A stretch of DNA of 64,000 nt from Sporanaerobacter acetigenes DSM 13106 (GTDB lineage: Bacteria; Bacillota; Clostridia; Tissierellales; Sporanaerobacteraceae), in NCBI RefSeq assembly GCF_900130025.1, contig NZ_FQXR01000002.1, positions 398,023-462,022 on the forward strand, read 5' to 3'. The number at the start of each line of letters is the position of its first letter. Position 1 is the stretch's first letter. Shown one piece after another: positions 19,942 to 27,788 of this stretch. A model generated the notes under the pieces. That model saw only the letters and a list, made by a program, of their open reading frames with translations, was not told the DNA's origin and ran no database searches. The position numbers and the translations under genes were made by a program.

Positions 19942-21015
19942 CTATGGATACGTGACAAACAATGCAATCTGCTCCACCTTTATGCCCATTGCACCTGCAA
20001 ACATCTTAATACTTTCTATATTTTGGACACTATGACAGCTAATAAGCCATTCAATGTTATTCTGATTTTTGTTTACGCTGATTATCTTTTTAAAATAGTC
20101 CCAGTCCACAGGAGAAAGTGAATGCCCAACAACGATTATCCGGCTCAAATTCGACAGTCCATCAAAGAACTCTTGATGGTTCTTTATAATATCCTTGCAG
20201 TTCTTTGTGGTTTCTTCATCGTACCAAGAAAGGTTTCGTGCCGCCGTATCAATCGCTGCTTCTACCATCTCGCGTTTCCGACTGTTTTTGTACTTCGGCA
20301 ATCTGAAATCACCAACTAAATCATCGTCTCCTGCACCAGGAACATGGCCAATTATCAACTTATCCTTCGGGTGGTATTTCTCTTTTCGTCTGCAACCATG
20401 AATATAACAAACATTCTCTTTTTCTACGCCATACAGATCTTCTATGAATTCCGTATAGTTAAAGTTAAGCGTTTTGGAATTACGAATTACTCCATTGAGC
20501 GGTGTGTAAGCCATATCCGGCACTTTCAATGATTCTACCCACATACGAAATCTTTGAGGCAAATCATTAATTATCGTTTGCACAGGTCCAGTCGCTGTAT
20601 CGACAGCTGCAAAAAAATCTGCCGCCTGTGCATTCGAGTCATAAGCGTCGAAGTCGTCAAGCCACATATCAACAACACCAAACATGGCATCACTATTGAT
20701 ATAAGCTAAAGCATCCTCAAAATCAGCCCACAAATCTTCAACATTCAGGTAGGTTTCAAGAGCAAAACGCAATGAATTGTTTTTCCCAAGCGTATCTCTG
20801 AAATTGTAATAGCTGGACTTGACACCATGCATCAAATCAAAGCCATTGCCTATGATATTAAGTGTGGCTAATGGGTCACCTGTTGGGAAGTTATCCATGC
20901 TTACGATCTTGTATGGTTCAGCGGTTAATACCTGTTTGAAAAGTTTAGCTTGTTCTCCAGCAGTAAAGAAAGGAGCGCCGCAATCTTCACATATTCTTAG
21001 GTATTCTTCTGCCAA
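19942..21015 (-). CDS. AbiH-family abortive phage-infection protein with N-terminal Cys motif
   Basis: A 357-residue protein. Family signatures are LNIIGNGFDLMHGVKSSYYN near residue 55, LNFNYTEFIEDLYG near 200, CYIHG, and VVGHSLSPVDWDYF near 310. AbiH proteins abort phage infection in lactococci and E. coli; the mechanism is unknown. The TTG at 21015 has GGAGGTG six bases upstream and is the likely start. The first 30 residues carry CEDCGAPFFTAGEQAKLFK, which looks like the first half of a probable zinc-ribbon (zf-trcl) domain; the second Cys pair is absent. Its base composition looks less AT-rich than its neighbours and it lies among gene remnants, which fits horizontal transfer. Confidence 0.85.
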   Translation of the reverse strand: MAEEYLRICEDCGAPFFTAGEQAKLFKQVLTAEPYKIVSMDNFPTGDPLATLNIIGNGFDLMHGVKSSYYNFRDTLGKNNSLRFALETYLNVEDLWADFEDALAYINSDAMFGVVDMWLDDFDAYDSNAQAADFFAAVDTATGPVQTIINDLPQRFRMWVESLKVPDMAYTPLNGVIRNSKTLNFNYTEFIEDLYGVEKENVCYIHGCRRKEKYHPKDKLIIGHVPGAGDDDLVGDFRLPKYKNSRKREMVEAAIDTAARNLSWYDEETTKNCKDIIKNHQEFFDGLSNLSRIIVVGHSLSPVDWDYFKKIISVNKNQNNIEWLISCHSVQNIESIKMFAGAMGIKVEQIALFVTYP

Positions 21016-21124
21016 GTGCATCACCTCCATTTGTATTTTAAATGTTTTTGCCTACTGGCACAAAACATAAACTTTCTCAAAACATCACGGACTATTTCCT
21101 TCACCCCATTCTTCGCCTTCCAAC

Positions 21125-21559
21125 CTAATGTTCTATAGGCTTTATAAGAATATCATTTCTTGATATTCTAATTTTTTCAAAGTGAGAATGCAGCCTTTCA
21201 AAGAACTTATTTTGGATTTTAACAATTATAAAAACTGGCTGTTCTTCATCAGATAATTGATTAATTTCATCTCTACTTTTATATTTATAAAAATCTCTGA
21301 AATAATCTAATTTTACATAGAAAACATTTGTGCATTTATTAGTTTCATGGAAATAACGATATTCAAAATATGTATTATAAAGTCCAAAAAGACAGAAACA
21401 ACGTAAATCCATAATATCACTACTACTAAGGTAAGTTATTTCATTATCTCTTACAATTTCATTGTTTTTTCTTAGCTATTTTAGATATGAATAATTCGAA
21501 ATATCTACTGTAGGATAAGAACTGTATACACCTTCAAGTAAGTCAACACACCCAACCTC
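21125..21559 (-). pseudogene. Broken gene of unknown family
   Basis: A minus-strand frame reads from about 21559 (EVGCVDLLEGVYSSYPTVDI) through an in-frame TAG near 21470 and on to a stop at 21125. The intact last 95 codons begin MDLRCFCLFGLYNTYFEYRY and end RNDILIKPIEH. The sequence across the stop reads as continuous protein, so this is a degraded gene, not a short one. I do not recognise the family. Confidence 0.5.
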
Positions 21560-21589
21560 TTCCTAAAATATACTATAATCACAATAAAC

Positions 21590-21612
21590 AGGCGGTACCA
21601 GGTACCTTTGCG
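21590..21612. repeat. Short REP-like palindrome
   Basis: GGTACC-A-GGTACC lies in a small GC-rich patch inside AT-rich non-coding DNA. It resembles the short palindromic repeats scattered through many clostridial genomes. Confidence 0.35.
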
Positions 21613-21788
21613 GCTCAAAGAACAATTGTTGATAAATAATAGGTATAAATCTAAAATTGTAGAGAATAAGGATGATAAGCAATTAGTCAATTTATCAGAT
21701 TTTTGTCTTCTTTTATTCATCTTTTTCTTTCTTTTTTTCATTTCTCTCAACACATGTATATTAATCATTGGCACTTTAACCGGTGGAT

Positions 21789-21884
21789 TTATTCCATTAT
21801 TACTTTAAAACTCCACCCTAATTTTTTAGAAATTTTCCATAATTGTTCCACTGTTGGATTATATTCTCCACTTCCCTTATCCAT
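21789..21884 (-). pseudogene. Truncated XRE-type helix-turn-helix fragment behind an SOS promoter
   Basis: A 31-codon frame with a strong GGGGGTGAT ribosome site reads MDKGSGEYNPTVEQLWKISK and ends KKLGWSFKVIME. 'YNPTVEQLWKISKKLG' is the last helix region of an XRE/Cro DNA-binding domain; the helix-turn-helix itself is missing. It is either an N-terminally truncated repressor or a surviving micro-ORF. It lies directly below a promoter with an exact LexA box. Confidence 0.5.
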
Positions 21885-21904
21885 ATCATCACCCCCATGA
21901 AACA

Positions 21905-21933
21905 ATTATACAATAACCGAACATATGTTTCAA
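21905..21933 (-). promoter_or_regulatory. Minus-strand sigma-A promoter with embedded SOS (LexA) box
   Basis: TTGAAA and TATAAT are separated by exactly 17 bases on the minus strand. The 14-mer at 21918-21931, CGAACATATGTTTC, matches the Bacillus SOS-box consensus CGAACRNRYGTTYC at every position and overlaps the -35 and spacer. LexA bound here would block this promoter and could affect the divergent one. Confidence 0.8.
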
Positions 21934-21945
21934 GTAAAAAATAAT

Positions 21946-21974
21946 TTGCTTTATACTTTTTATAGTGTTATAAT
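21946..21974 (+). promoter_or_regulatory. Plus-strand sigma-A promoter for the micropeptide gene
   Basis: TTGCTT, a 17-base spacer and TATAAT lie about 66 bases before the micropeptide start codon. It diverges from the SOS-box promoter, with 12 bases between the two -35 elements. Confidence 0.7.
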
Positions 21975-22040
21975 ATTCACATAGTTTGTTATTTATTTAA
22001 CCATTTATTTGTTTAAACATAGCTAGAGGAGGATTTATTT

Positions 22041-22136
22041 ATGTATAAAGAAAATTTTAAATATATAGAGGCAAAGAAAATAACTTTGATTGTATCTTTA
22101 ATTGTCGTATCTTTAATTTTTATATTGAGTCATTAG
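22041..22136 (+). CDS. 31-residue single-span membrane micropeptide
   Basis: ATG at 22041 follows AGAGGAGG. The peptide begins MYKENFKYIEAKKITLIVSL and continues IVVSLIFILSH: a basic/acidic head followed by one hydrophobic helix. It has its own promoter next to an SOS box. Candidates are an SOS-linked membrane peptide or the 5' remnant of a YneA-like cell-division inhibitor, which also begins with a membrane helix beside the lexA operator but then has a LysM domain. No LysM coding follows the stop here. Confidence 0.5.
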   Translation: MYKENFKYIEAKKITLIVSLIVVSLIFILSH

Positions 22137-22172
22137 GAGATCGTATTCCTGATGGGTGTTTATTTAACAATT

Positions 22173-22194
22173 AAGGGACAGAAACCTGTCCCTT
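22173..22194. repeat. GGGACAG palindrome after murJ
   Basis: AAGGGACAG-AAAC-CTGTCCCTT forms a perfect nine-base stem 15 bases past the murJ stop. It lacks a long U-tract, so it is a weak terminator or a REP-type repeat of the GGGAC class seen elsewhere in the window. Confidence 0.6.
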
Positions 22195-22208
22195 TCCCCT
22201 AAAAGTAT

Positions 22209-23753
22209 TTATTTTTTCAAAAGTCTCTTCATTATGATTCTCATTTCTTTTATTTTAAATATCGAACAAAGTATAAAGTATATTCCTACTCCTACAGCTA
22301 CAGACAATATGAGTATTAGTAGCTCTACTATAAACATATTTGGAAGAAGTCCAGTGAGTCCAAAATATACTAGGTAAACTGCTAGTCCCATAACTATAGA
22401 AGCTGCAAGAGTCTTTAAAAAGCATACTAAATACTTTTTTAGTCCTATCTTGCCTAATTTTTTTCTAAGATCTATAAATAAAAGTATAGTGGTTATAGTG
22501 GCTGAAATACTTGTAGCCAATGCAAGACCTGCATGTCCCATATATCCTATCAATGCATAATTAAGTGCTACATTTATTCCTACAGCTATCATTCCATTTA
22601 TCATAGGTGTTGTAGTGTCCTGAACTGAATAAAAGACCTTGTTGAGCATAAGTCTTAAGGAAGAACCTACAAGACCTAGAGAATAATATATAAGTGCCTG
22701 AGAAGTCATATAAGTTGCCACTTCATCAAAGGCTCCTCTTTGGAAAAATACTTTTATTGCTGGTTCTGCAAGTATGACTATGCCAATGGTAGCGGGAACA
22801 GTTATGATGAGAATTATATTTATACCTTCTCCCATGAGTTCCTTTCCTTCTCTTGTATCTCCCTTTGTAAATGCCTTTGAAAGCATTGGAAATATAACTG
22901 TTGTGATAGCCATGACAAATACTGTAATGATGAGATCATTTACACGAGATGCATAATTTAGTGCCGAAATACTTCCTTCTTGCAAACCAGAAGCTAGAGT
23001 TCTATCTATGATGACATTTATTTGCTGAACTGCAGAACCTATAAGTACTGGACCTGTCAGTGTAAGGGCCTTGTTTAGGTATTTATCTTTTAAATCCATG
23101 GAAAGCCCATAGCTATATCCCATCTTTTTCGTAGCAGGTACTTGAATGAGCCACTGAAGTGCAGCCGCTACAATACTTGTAACCATAAGCCCTGTTACGC
23201 CAAATTTTTTACTTATAGTGAAAAGATATATTATATACACTAAGTTGAAAGGGATACCTGATATAGCTGGAGGTCCAAATATTTCACTGCTCTCAAGAAG
23301 TCCTTGATATACATAAGTAAATCCCATGAATATGATGATGGGAAGTCCAATTCTATTTAATTTTACAGCTAATTTATATTGTTCTCCTGTAAATCCCTTT
23401 GCCAATATTTTCACTACCAAGGGAGAAGCAAAGTATCCCACAACTACCAATAAAATAGTTATTAAAAACACTACATTAAATACATTGTTCATGTATTTTA
23501 ATTTTTCTTCTTTGCCTTTTCTCTCTTCAATCTCAGAAAATATGGGAATAAGGGTGGTTTTAAGAGCTGCTCCAATTGTAGTCATGACTATGACTGTGGC
23601 TGTCATAGCTACAAAATAGGTGTCTGTTTCATATCCAGAACCAAATTTAGAAGCAATGAGTACTTCTCTTAAAAACCCTAAAAATTTGCTGAAAAGCGTC
23701 ACTCCTGCAATCATTGCGGCAGATTGAGCTGCTCTTTTTTTGCTACTATTCAA
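22209..23753 (-). CDS. murJ: Lipid II flippase MurJ
   Basis: A 514-residue MATE-like/MVF protein with about 14 transmembrane segments. It moves the peptidoglycan precursor lipid II across the membrane. Family motifs include FSKFLGFLREVLIASKFG near the start and ALNYASRVNDLIITVF in the middle. The start codon is TTG with GGGGGG eight bases upstream. It is the first clearly housekeeping gene after the degraded 19.5-22.2 kb patch. Related MOP exporters of polysaccharide units are the alternative, but length and motifs favour MurJ. Confidence 0.92.
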   Translation of the reverse strand: MNSSKKRAAQSAAMIAGVTLFSKFLGFLREVLIASKFGSGYETDTYFVAMTATVIVMTTIGAALKTTLIPIFSEIEERKGKEEKLKYMNNVFNVVFLITILLVVVGYFASPLVVKILAKGFTGEQYKLAVKLNRIGLPIIIFMGFTYVYQGLLESSEIFGPPAISGIPFNLVYIIYLFTISKKFGVTGLMVTSIVAAALQWLIQVPATKKMGYSYGLSMDLKDKYLNKALTLTGPVLIGSAVQQINVIIDRTLASGLQEGSISALNYASRVNDLIITVFVMAITTVIFPMLSKAFTKGDTREGKELMGEGINIILIITVPATIGIVILAEPAIKVFFQRGAFDEVATYMTSQALIYYSLGLVGSSLRLMLNKVFYSVQDTTTPMINGMIAVGINVALNYALIGYMGHAGLALATSISATITTILLFIDLRKKLGKIGLKKYLVCFLKTLAASIVMGLAVYLVYFGLTGLLPNMFIVELLILILSVAVGVGIYFILCSIFKIKEMRIIMKRLLKK

Positions 23754-23815
23754 GTATAAGACCCCCCGATGTAATAATATGGTCTAATATATTATAATTG
23801 AAAATTTTGACGTTT

Positions 23816-24964
23816 TCAATGGGATTTTGTAGAACTCAATTGGTATTTAGGAATTTTCCCAATAAACAACCATCTTATATTTAAACTTCCCAATAAAAGA
23901 ACCAACAAATAGGTGAAAATTATTCCAAGTCCTACTATTAGTACTAATGAACTAAGTCTACTATAGCCAATGACACTAGAAAAATTCCCCACAAGTTTCA
24001 GTTTTAGTTCTTCTAAAACCAGTGGATGAGAAAAATATACTCCAAAAGAATAGGTTCCAAAGTTTTTTAAATATCTTTGGAAAAAATTGCCCTTCTTGGC
24101 TATTTTTCTTGTTATATATATGAGCATAGCCATGGTGAAAAAGGCATATATCATAGTATGTGGCCTTATGGAACCAAATTTCCCGTAAAAATTTCTGCCT
24201 TCATTTATATATATATTGAAATAGACTTGTCCTAGATAAAATGTTGAAACCAATATGTAAATAATGCTTATACCCTTTATATGTTTTTCTATATAGTCTA
24301 CAAAATTTTCATAATGAAGACCAATGAGCCCTCCAGTCATGAAGTATGAGGACCAACCAAACACAGTTTTCCAATAGTATCTATTGAACAATTTCATAAA
24401 TCCTTCTGCATTAGGATTTCTAAAATAGTATTCATAAATAAGTATAGCCCCTTGGATTAAGGCAAATATGAAAAACACTTGAATTGGTTTTTCTTTCATA
24501 GGCTCTATGAGGTATTTAAGTATTAGTGGTACCAGTATATAAAACTGAAATATTAAAAATATAAAATATAGATGGGAATAGTTTTCTCCCAATAGAATTC
24601 CTCTTAAAAATTTAGGCATTTCCCCTTTTAAAGGTATATTGTTTACATAATGAGCATATAAAAAATAAATTGCTGACCAAATTGTATAGGGTAGAAATAT
24701 GTACTTGAGTTTTTTCTTGTAGAATCTCTTCGTATCAAATTCATCAAAGGATCTATAGTTGTAAAACAGTACTAAGCCAGATATCATCATAAATACTGGA
24801 CTTCCAAATCTAAAAAATTGGTTTAAAAATACTCCTACATACATGGCTCTTGAGCCATATTCTGAAAGTACTGCAAAGCTTCCTGTAGCATGAATAATGA
24901 GAATACCCAAGGCAGCCAATCCTCTTATATAATAGAGTTCCTCTATTTCCTTTCTTCTTGCCAT
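23816..24964 (-). CDS. Acyltransferase family 3 membrane protein
   Basis: A 382-residue protein with about ten transmembrane helices of the OafA/WecH acyltransferase-3 family. ELYYIRGLAALGILIIHATG holds the conserved Arg in helix 1 and the family His; later motifs include MMISGLVLFYNY and GVYFSHPL. Such enzymes O-acylate cell-surface polysaccharides or other extracellular acceptors. ATG at 24964 has AAAGGAG eight bases upstream, better than the GTG three codons before. It lies upstream of murJ on the same strand, which fits an envelope role; the acceptor is unknown. Confidence 0.88.
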   Translation of the reverse strand: MARRKEIEELYYIRGLAALGILIIHATGSFAVLSEYGSRAMYVGVFLNQFFRFGSPVFMMISGLVLFYNYRSFDEFDTKRFYKKKLKYIFLPYTIWSAIYFLYAHYVNNIPLKGEMPKFLRGILLGENYSHLYFIFLIFQFYILVPLILKYLIEPMKEKPIQVFFIFALIQGAILIYEYYFRNPNAEGFMKLFNRYYWKTVFGWSSYFMTGGLIGLHYENFVDYIEKHIKGISIIYILVSTFYLGQVYFNIYINEGRNFYGKFGSIRPHTMIYAFFTMAMLIYITRKIAKKGNFFQRYLKNFGTYSFGVYFSHPLVLEELKLKLVGNFSSVIGYSRLSSLVLIVGLGIIFTYLLVLLLGSLNIRWLFIGKIPKYQLSSTKSH

Positions 24965-24994
24965 AGTTAACACTCCTTTATACTATAGAAGGTG

Positions 24995-25915
24995 CTACTT
25001 AAAGCAGCACCTTTCATTTCTTCCTTTGTCTCTATAGAGTTCTTTGTCCGCAACTCTAAAAAGCTCGTCTATATTGGTACCATCTTCTGGATAAAGGCTC
25101 ATTCCAAGACTCACAGAGGGCTTAATTATTTTGCCTTCTACAACTACAGAAGAATTTAAACTATTCAATATTCTCTGAGATAACTTTCTCATATCTTTTC
25201 TTTCCTTTATATTGGGAACGAAAATCAAAAATTCATCTCCTCCATACCTTCCAACTAAATCTCCATCTCTAGTTATTCTATTTAGTCTTTCTCCTGTAAT
25301 CCTTAAAACCTCATCTCCAAAATAATGACCATATGTGTCATTTATCTCTTTAAATTTATCTACATCCAGTACTGTAAAGACACCTCTGAAATCAGTTTCT
25401 CTATTTTTTTCTATAAGCTCTTCTACTTCTTCAAAAAAGACTCTTCTATTGTATACATTGGTCAATTGATCATAATCTGCTAAATTTTTGATTATCTCTT
25501 GAGTTTCTTCTAATCTTTGAATATAGCTTTTTAACTCTTCTACTCTGATGTACTGACCAGTCACATCTACAAATTCCATTAGAATGTGATTTTCATCATT
25601 TACCGAAATGGTACTCAATTTTAAATTTTGTCTTAAATTGCAATTTCCATATCTTTTTATATCCACAAATTTTTTATGCAGTGCAGCTGAAAAAAAGTAT
25701 TTTTGGTTGCTTTTAAGCATATATTTAAATATATCAAGGAAAATTTTCTCTTTAAATTTAGGAAGTACTTCGCAAATGTATTTTTCTTCTACCTCATCTC
25801 TAGATAAATCCGTAATGTTTTCCATATATTTGTTCCAAAAAACTATATTTAAATCTTTATCTAGTACAACTATACCTTCATCTACTCCATCTAACACTTT
25901 TAGATAATCTTCCAT
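24995..25915 (-). CDS. PAS-GGDEF diguanylate cyclase
   Basis: A 306-residue soluble protein: a PAS sensor (about residues 1-130; LDKDLNIVFWNKYMENITDL), a short coiled coil, and a GGDEF domain (about 145-306). The active-site motif is GRYGGDEFLIF, and YDQLTNVYNRRVF is the usual GGDEF start. It makes cyclic-di-GMP. I see no RxxD inhibitory site in the usual place. It begins six bases after the CheC-like gene and closes a three-gene signalling operon (receiver, phosphatase, cyclase). Confidence 0.93.
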   Translation of the reverse strand: MEDYLKVLDGVDEGIVVLDKDLNIVFWNKYMENITDLSRDEVEEKYICEVLPKFKEKIFLDIFKYMLKSNQKYFFSAALHKKFVDIKRYGNCNLRQNLKLSTISVNDENHILMEFVDVTGQYIRVEELKSYIQRLEETQEIIKNLADYDQLTNVYNRRVFFEEVEELIEKNRETDFRGVFTVLDVDKFKEINDTYGHYFGDEVLRITGERLNRITRDGDLVGRYGGDEFLIFVPNIKERKDMRKLSQRILNSLNSSVVVEGKIIKPSVSLGMSLYPEDGTNIDELFRVADKELYRDKGRNERCCFK

Positions 25916-25921
25916 AGCAAA

Positions 25922-26536
25922 TTACAATCCTTTCTCCACTTCATCTAATTTGTCCATCAAATCCCTCATAGAATCTATCGTGAAAGTAACTATAAGGGCT
26001 CCATTTACTTGAGTTCCGCCTATCTTGAAATTTACAAACAAAATAAGTATATTAGCTTTTTTCTTTTTTTTGAGTACTTCTTGAACCTCTATGGTATCAA
26101 ACAATTTTACCTCAGGCATAGAATAGTCTATAGCCATATTCAAAAAATTTCCAAGGCCTCCTATGACTGCATTAAGTATTATATTCCCCAATTCTTTTAT
26201 TACATCAAAATCTGTATCTGTAAAAGTTTCTAAATCAAAGCATTCTTCTCCTGTACAAAGAGAAGTCAATTCTTTTATATGGTTTGCCGGGAAAATGAGT
26301 TCAGCTTTGCCATTCAGTTCATTTTCAAATTTTATGCTAGATACCATAAGAGCACCTTTTAAAAGATTGGGACAATCTGTATGTGTAAAATCTGTTTCCC
26401 CATCTAAAATTCTTAATTTGGGTACTTTTAATTCGATTTTTTTATTTACCATTTCAGATAAAAGACTTGCGGCTTGTCCCACATTGATATTTATTATTTC
26501 TTTTAAAATATCCTCTTTTATACCAATTTTATCCAT
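25922..26536 (-). CDS. CheC-type CheY-phosphate phosphatase
   Basis: A 204-residue protein with both CheC active-site helices: EIININVGQAASLLSEMVNK near residue 15 and DVIKELGNIILNAVIGGLGN near 110. Each contains the E-x2-N pair that attacks the receiver phosphate. CheC/CheX/FliY proteins dephosphorylate CheY-like receivers. The gene starts directly after a stand-alone receiver and ends before a diguanylate cyclase, so its partner is probably that receiver and not the flagellar CheY. No CheD gene is adjacent. Confidence 0.88.
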   Translation of the reverse strand: MDKIGIKEDILKEIININVGQAASLLSEMVNKKIELKVPKLRILDGETDFTHTDCPNLLKGALMVSSIKFENELNGKAELIFPANHIKELTSLCTGEECFDLETFTDTDFDVIKELGNIILNAVIGGLGNFLNMAIDYSMPEVKLFDTIEVQEVLKKKKKANILILFVNFKIGGTQVNGALIVTFTIDSMRDLMDKLDEVEKGL

Positions 26537-26538
26537 AT

Positions 26539-26898
26539 CTACATCCCCACTATATTTAAAATTTCTTCTATTTTTGCCTTGTTTATAGGTTTATTTACAA
26601 AGGCAAGAGCTCCCAAGTCATAAGCTTCTTGTTTTACTTTTTCCTGCACATCAGCTGATACTACAACCATTTTTGCATCCTCATCTATATCCTTTATTTC
26701 TTTTAAAAGCTCCATACCTGTCATATTGGGCATGAGCAAATCTACAATGGTTAAATCTGGATGTATTTCACTATATTTTTGAAGACCTTCTTTTCCATCA
26801 TTAGCACAGTATATTTCTAAATCTGGTATTACTTCCTTAAAAAGATTTCCTTCTACTTTTTGAGTAAATTTAGAATCATCAACTATAAGCAATTTCAA
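26539..26898 (-). CDS. Stand-alone CheY-like response regulator
   Basis: A 119-residue receiver domain starting MKLLIVDDSKFTQKV. The Asp-Asp pair follows strand 1, the phosphorylated Asp is in DLTIVDLLMPNMTG, and Thr/Ser and Lys are in VVVSADVQ and AFVNKPI. The TTG start at 26898 has AAGGAGG eight bases upstream and gives normal receiver length; the upstream in-frame ATGs give an unlikely tail. No output domain is present. It ends two bases before the CheC-type phosphatase. The cognate kinase is not in the window. Confidence 0.9.
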   Translation of the reverse strand: MKLLIVDDSKFTQKVEGNLFKEVIPDLEIYCANDGKEGLQKYSEIHPDLTIVDLLMPNMTGMELLKEIKDIDEDAKMVVVSADVQEKVKQEAYDLGALAFVNKPINKAKIEEILNIVGM

Positions 26899-26968
26899 CC
26901 TTTTTTCCTCCTTCATCCCCTGTTCCCTATACATTATATACTCTATGTCAAGGGTACTCAACAATATT

Positions 26969-27745
26969 TTAATAAAGTTCTCTTCTCATACCTCTTGCAA
27001 ATGAATTGTATTTGGTACTAAAAGTATAAGGTCCTTCTTTTAAATAAGATTTATCTAATTCTATAGTCATTGTTTTATATGTCAATACCTGTGGTAGAAT
27101 ACTTCCCTCTTTTGGTGGAACTATGTTTAAATATATGATTACATCCTTGTCATTTTGTACCACTACATCATCTACCCCCATAGAATAGCCTGGAGTAGGA
27201 AAACATTCTACTATATTCACTTCATAATATTTATCATTTTCATCTAATATAATCCCCTCTGTGGCACCACTATAAACCTGATCTACATTTTTCACTTTAA
27301 AGGGTATACTTTCCCTCTTCATATTCTCCAATACTCCTTTCAATCTTTCCAATACAATTTTAGACTCTTCTCTGGTTAATTGCCCCTTTGGATCAAAGAT
27401 ATTTTTATTTCTTCCTTTTAATATATTGTTTTTATAAAGTACCCCTATATACATTTTTTCTTCTTCTTTAAGGGTTGATATGTCTTTAAAGGGAAGAGTG
27501 CTCTCTTTAAAGTCAATTATCTTCTCGTCTATAAGAATTTTACCAACTACTGTAGCCATTTCACTTCTAGTTAAATTTCCCTTTGAATTTTTATCAATTT
27601 TTGAATAGCCATATTGGCTTAACAAGGTGTCAAAAGAAGCTAAAAATTCTTTCTTTGCAATGGGTTCACATCCCTCAGCATACGCCTGAAGGCCAATAGT
27701 CAAAAGAAAGACTAGTATCAGCACCGCTAAAAGAACCCTTTTCAT
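26969..27745 (-). CDS. SLH-domain secreted protein
   Basis: A 258-residue secreted protein with a signal peptide (MKRVLLAVLILVFLLTIGLQ, then AYA). Two S-layer-homology modules follow (about 30-145; GNLTRSEMATVVGKIL, FDPKGQLTREESKIVLERLK). The C-terminal 110 residues form a beta-rich domain I do not recognise. SLH modules bind pyruvylated wall polysaccharide. Two modules is one fewer than the usual three. It lies between the receiver and a chemoreceptor on the same strand and may share their control. Confidence 0.8.
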   Translation of the reverse strand: MKRVLLAVLILVFLLTIGLQAYAEGCEPIAKKEFLASFDTLLSQYGYSKIDKNSKGNLTRSEMATVVGKILIDEKIIDFKESTLPFKDISTLKEEEKMYIGVLYKNNILKGRNKNIFDPKGQLTREESKIVLERLKGVLENMKRESIPFKVKNVDQVYSGATEGIILDENDKYYEVNIVECFPTPGYSMGVDDVVVQNDKDVIIYLNIVPPKEGSILPQVLTYKTMTIELDKSYLKEGPYTFSTKYNSFARGMRRELY

Positions 27746-27788
27746 AAAAACACCTCCTCTTAATATAAATATACCCTAAAGGATAAAA

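Noticed and set aside
21505..21774. 89-codon minus-strand frame with Lys/Arg-rich start
   Set aside because: It runs across a REP-like palindrome and two unrelated non-coding stretches, has no good ribosome site and no recognisable composition of a real protein.
19500..22208. Intact prophage or integrative element
   Set aside because: Only AbiH, remnants and an SOS promoter are present. I saw no integrase, structural phage gene or attachment-site repeat.
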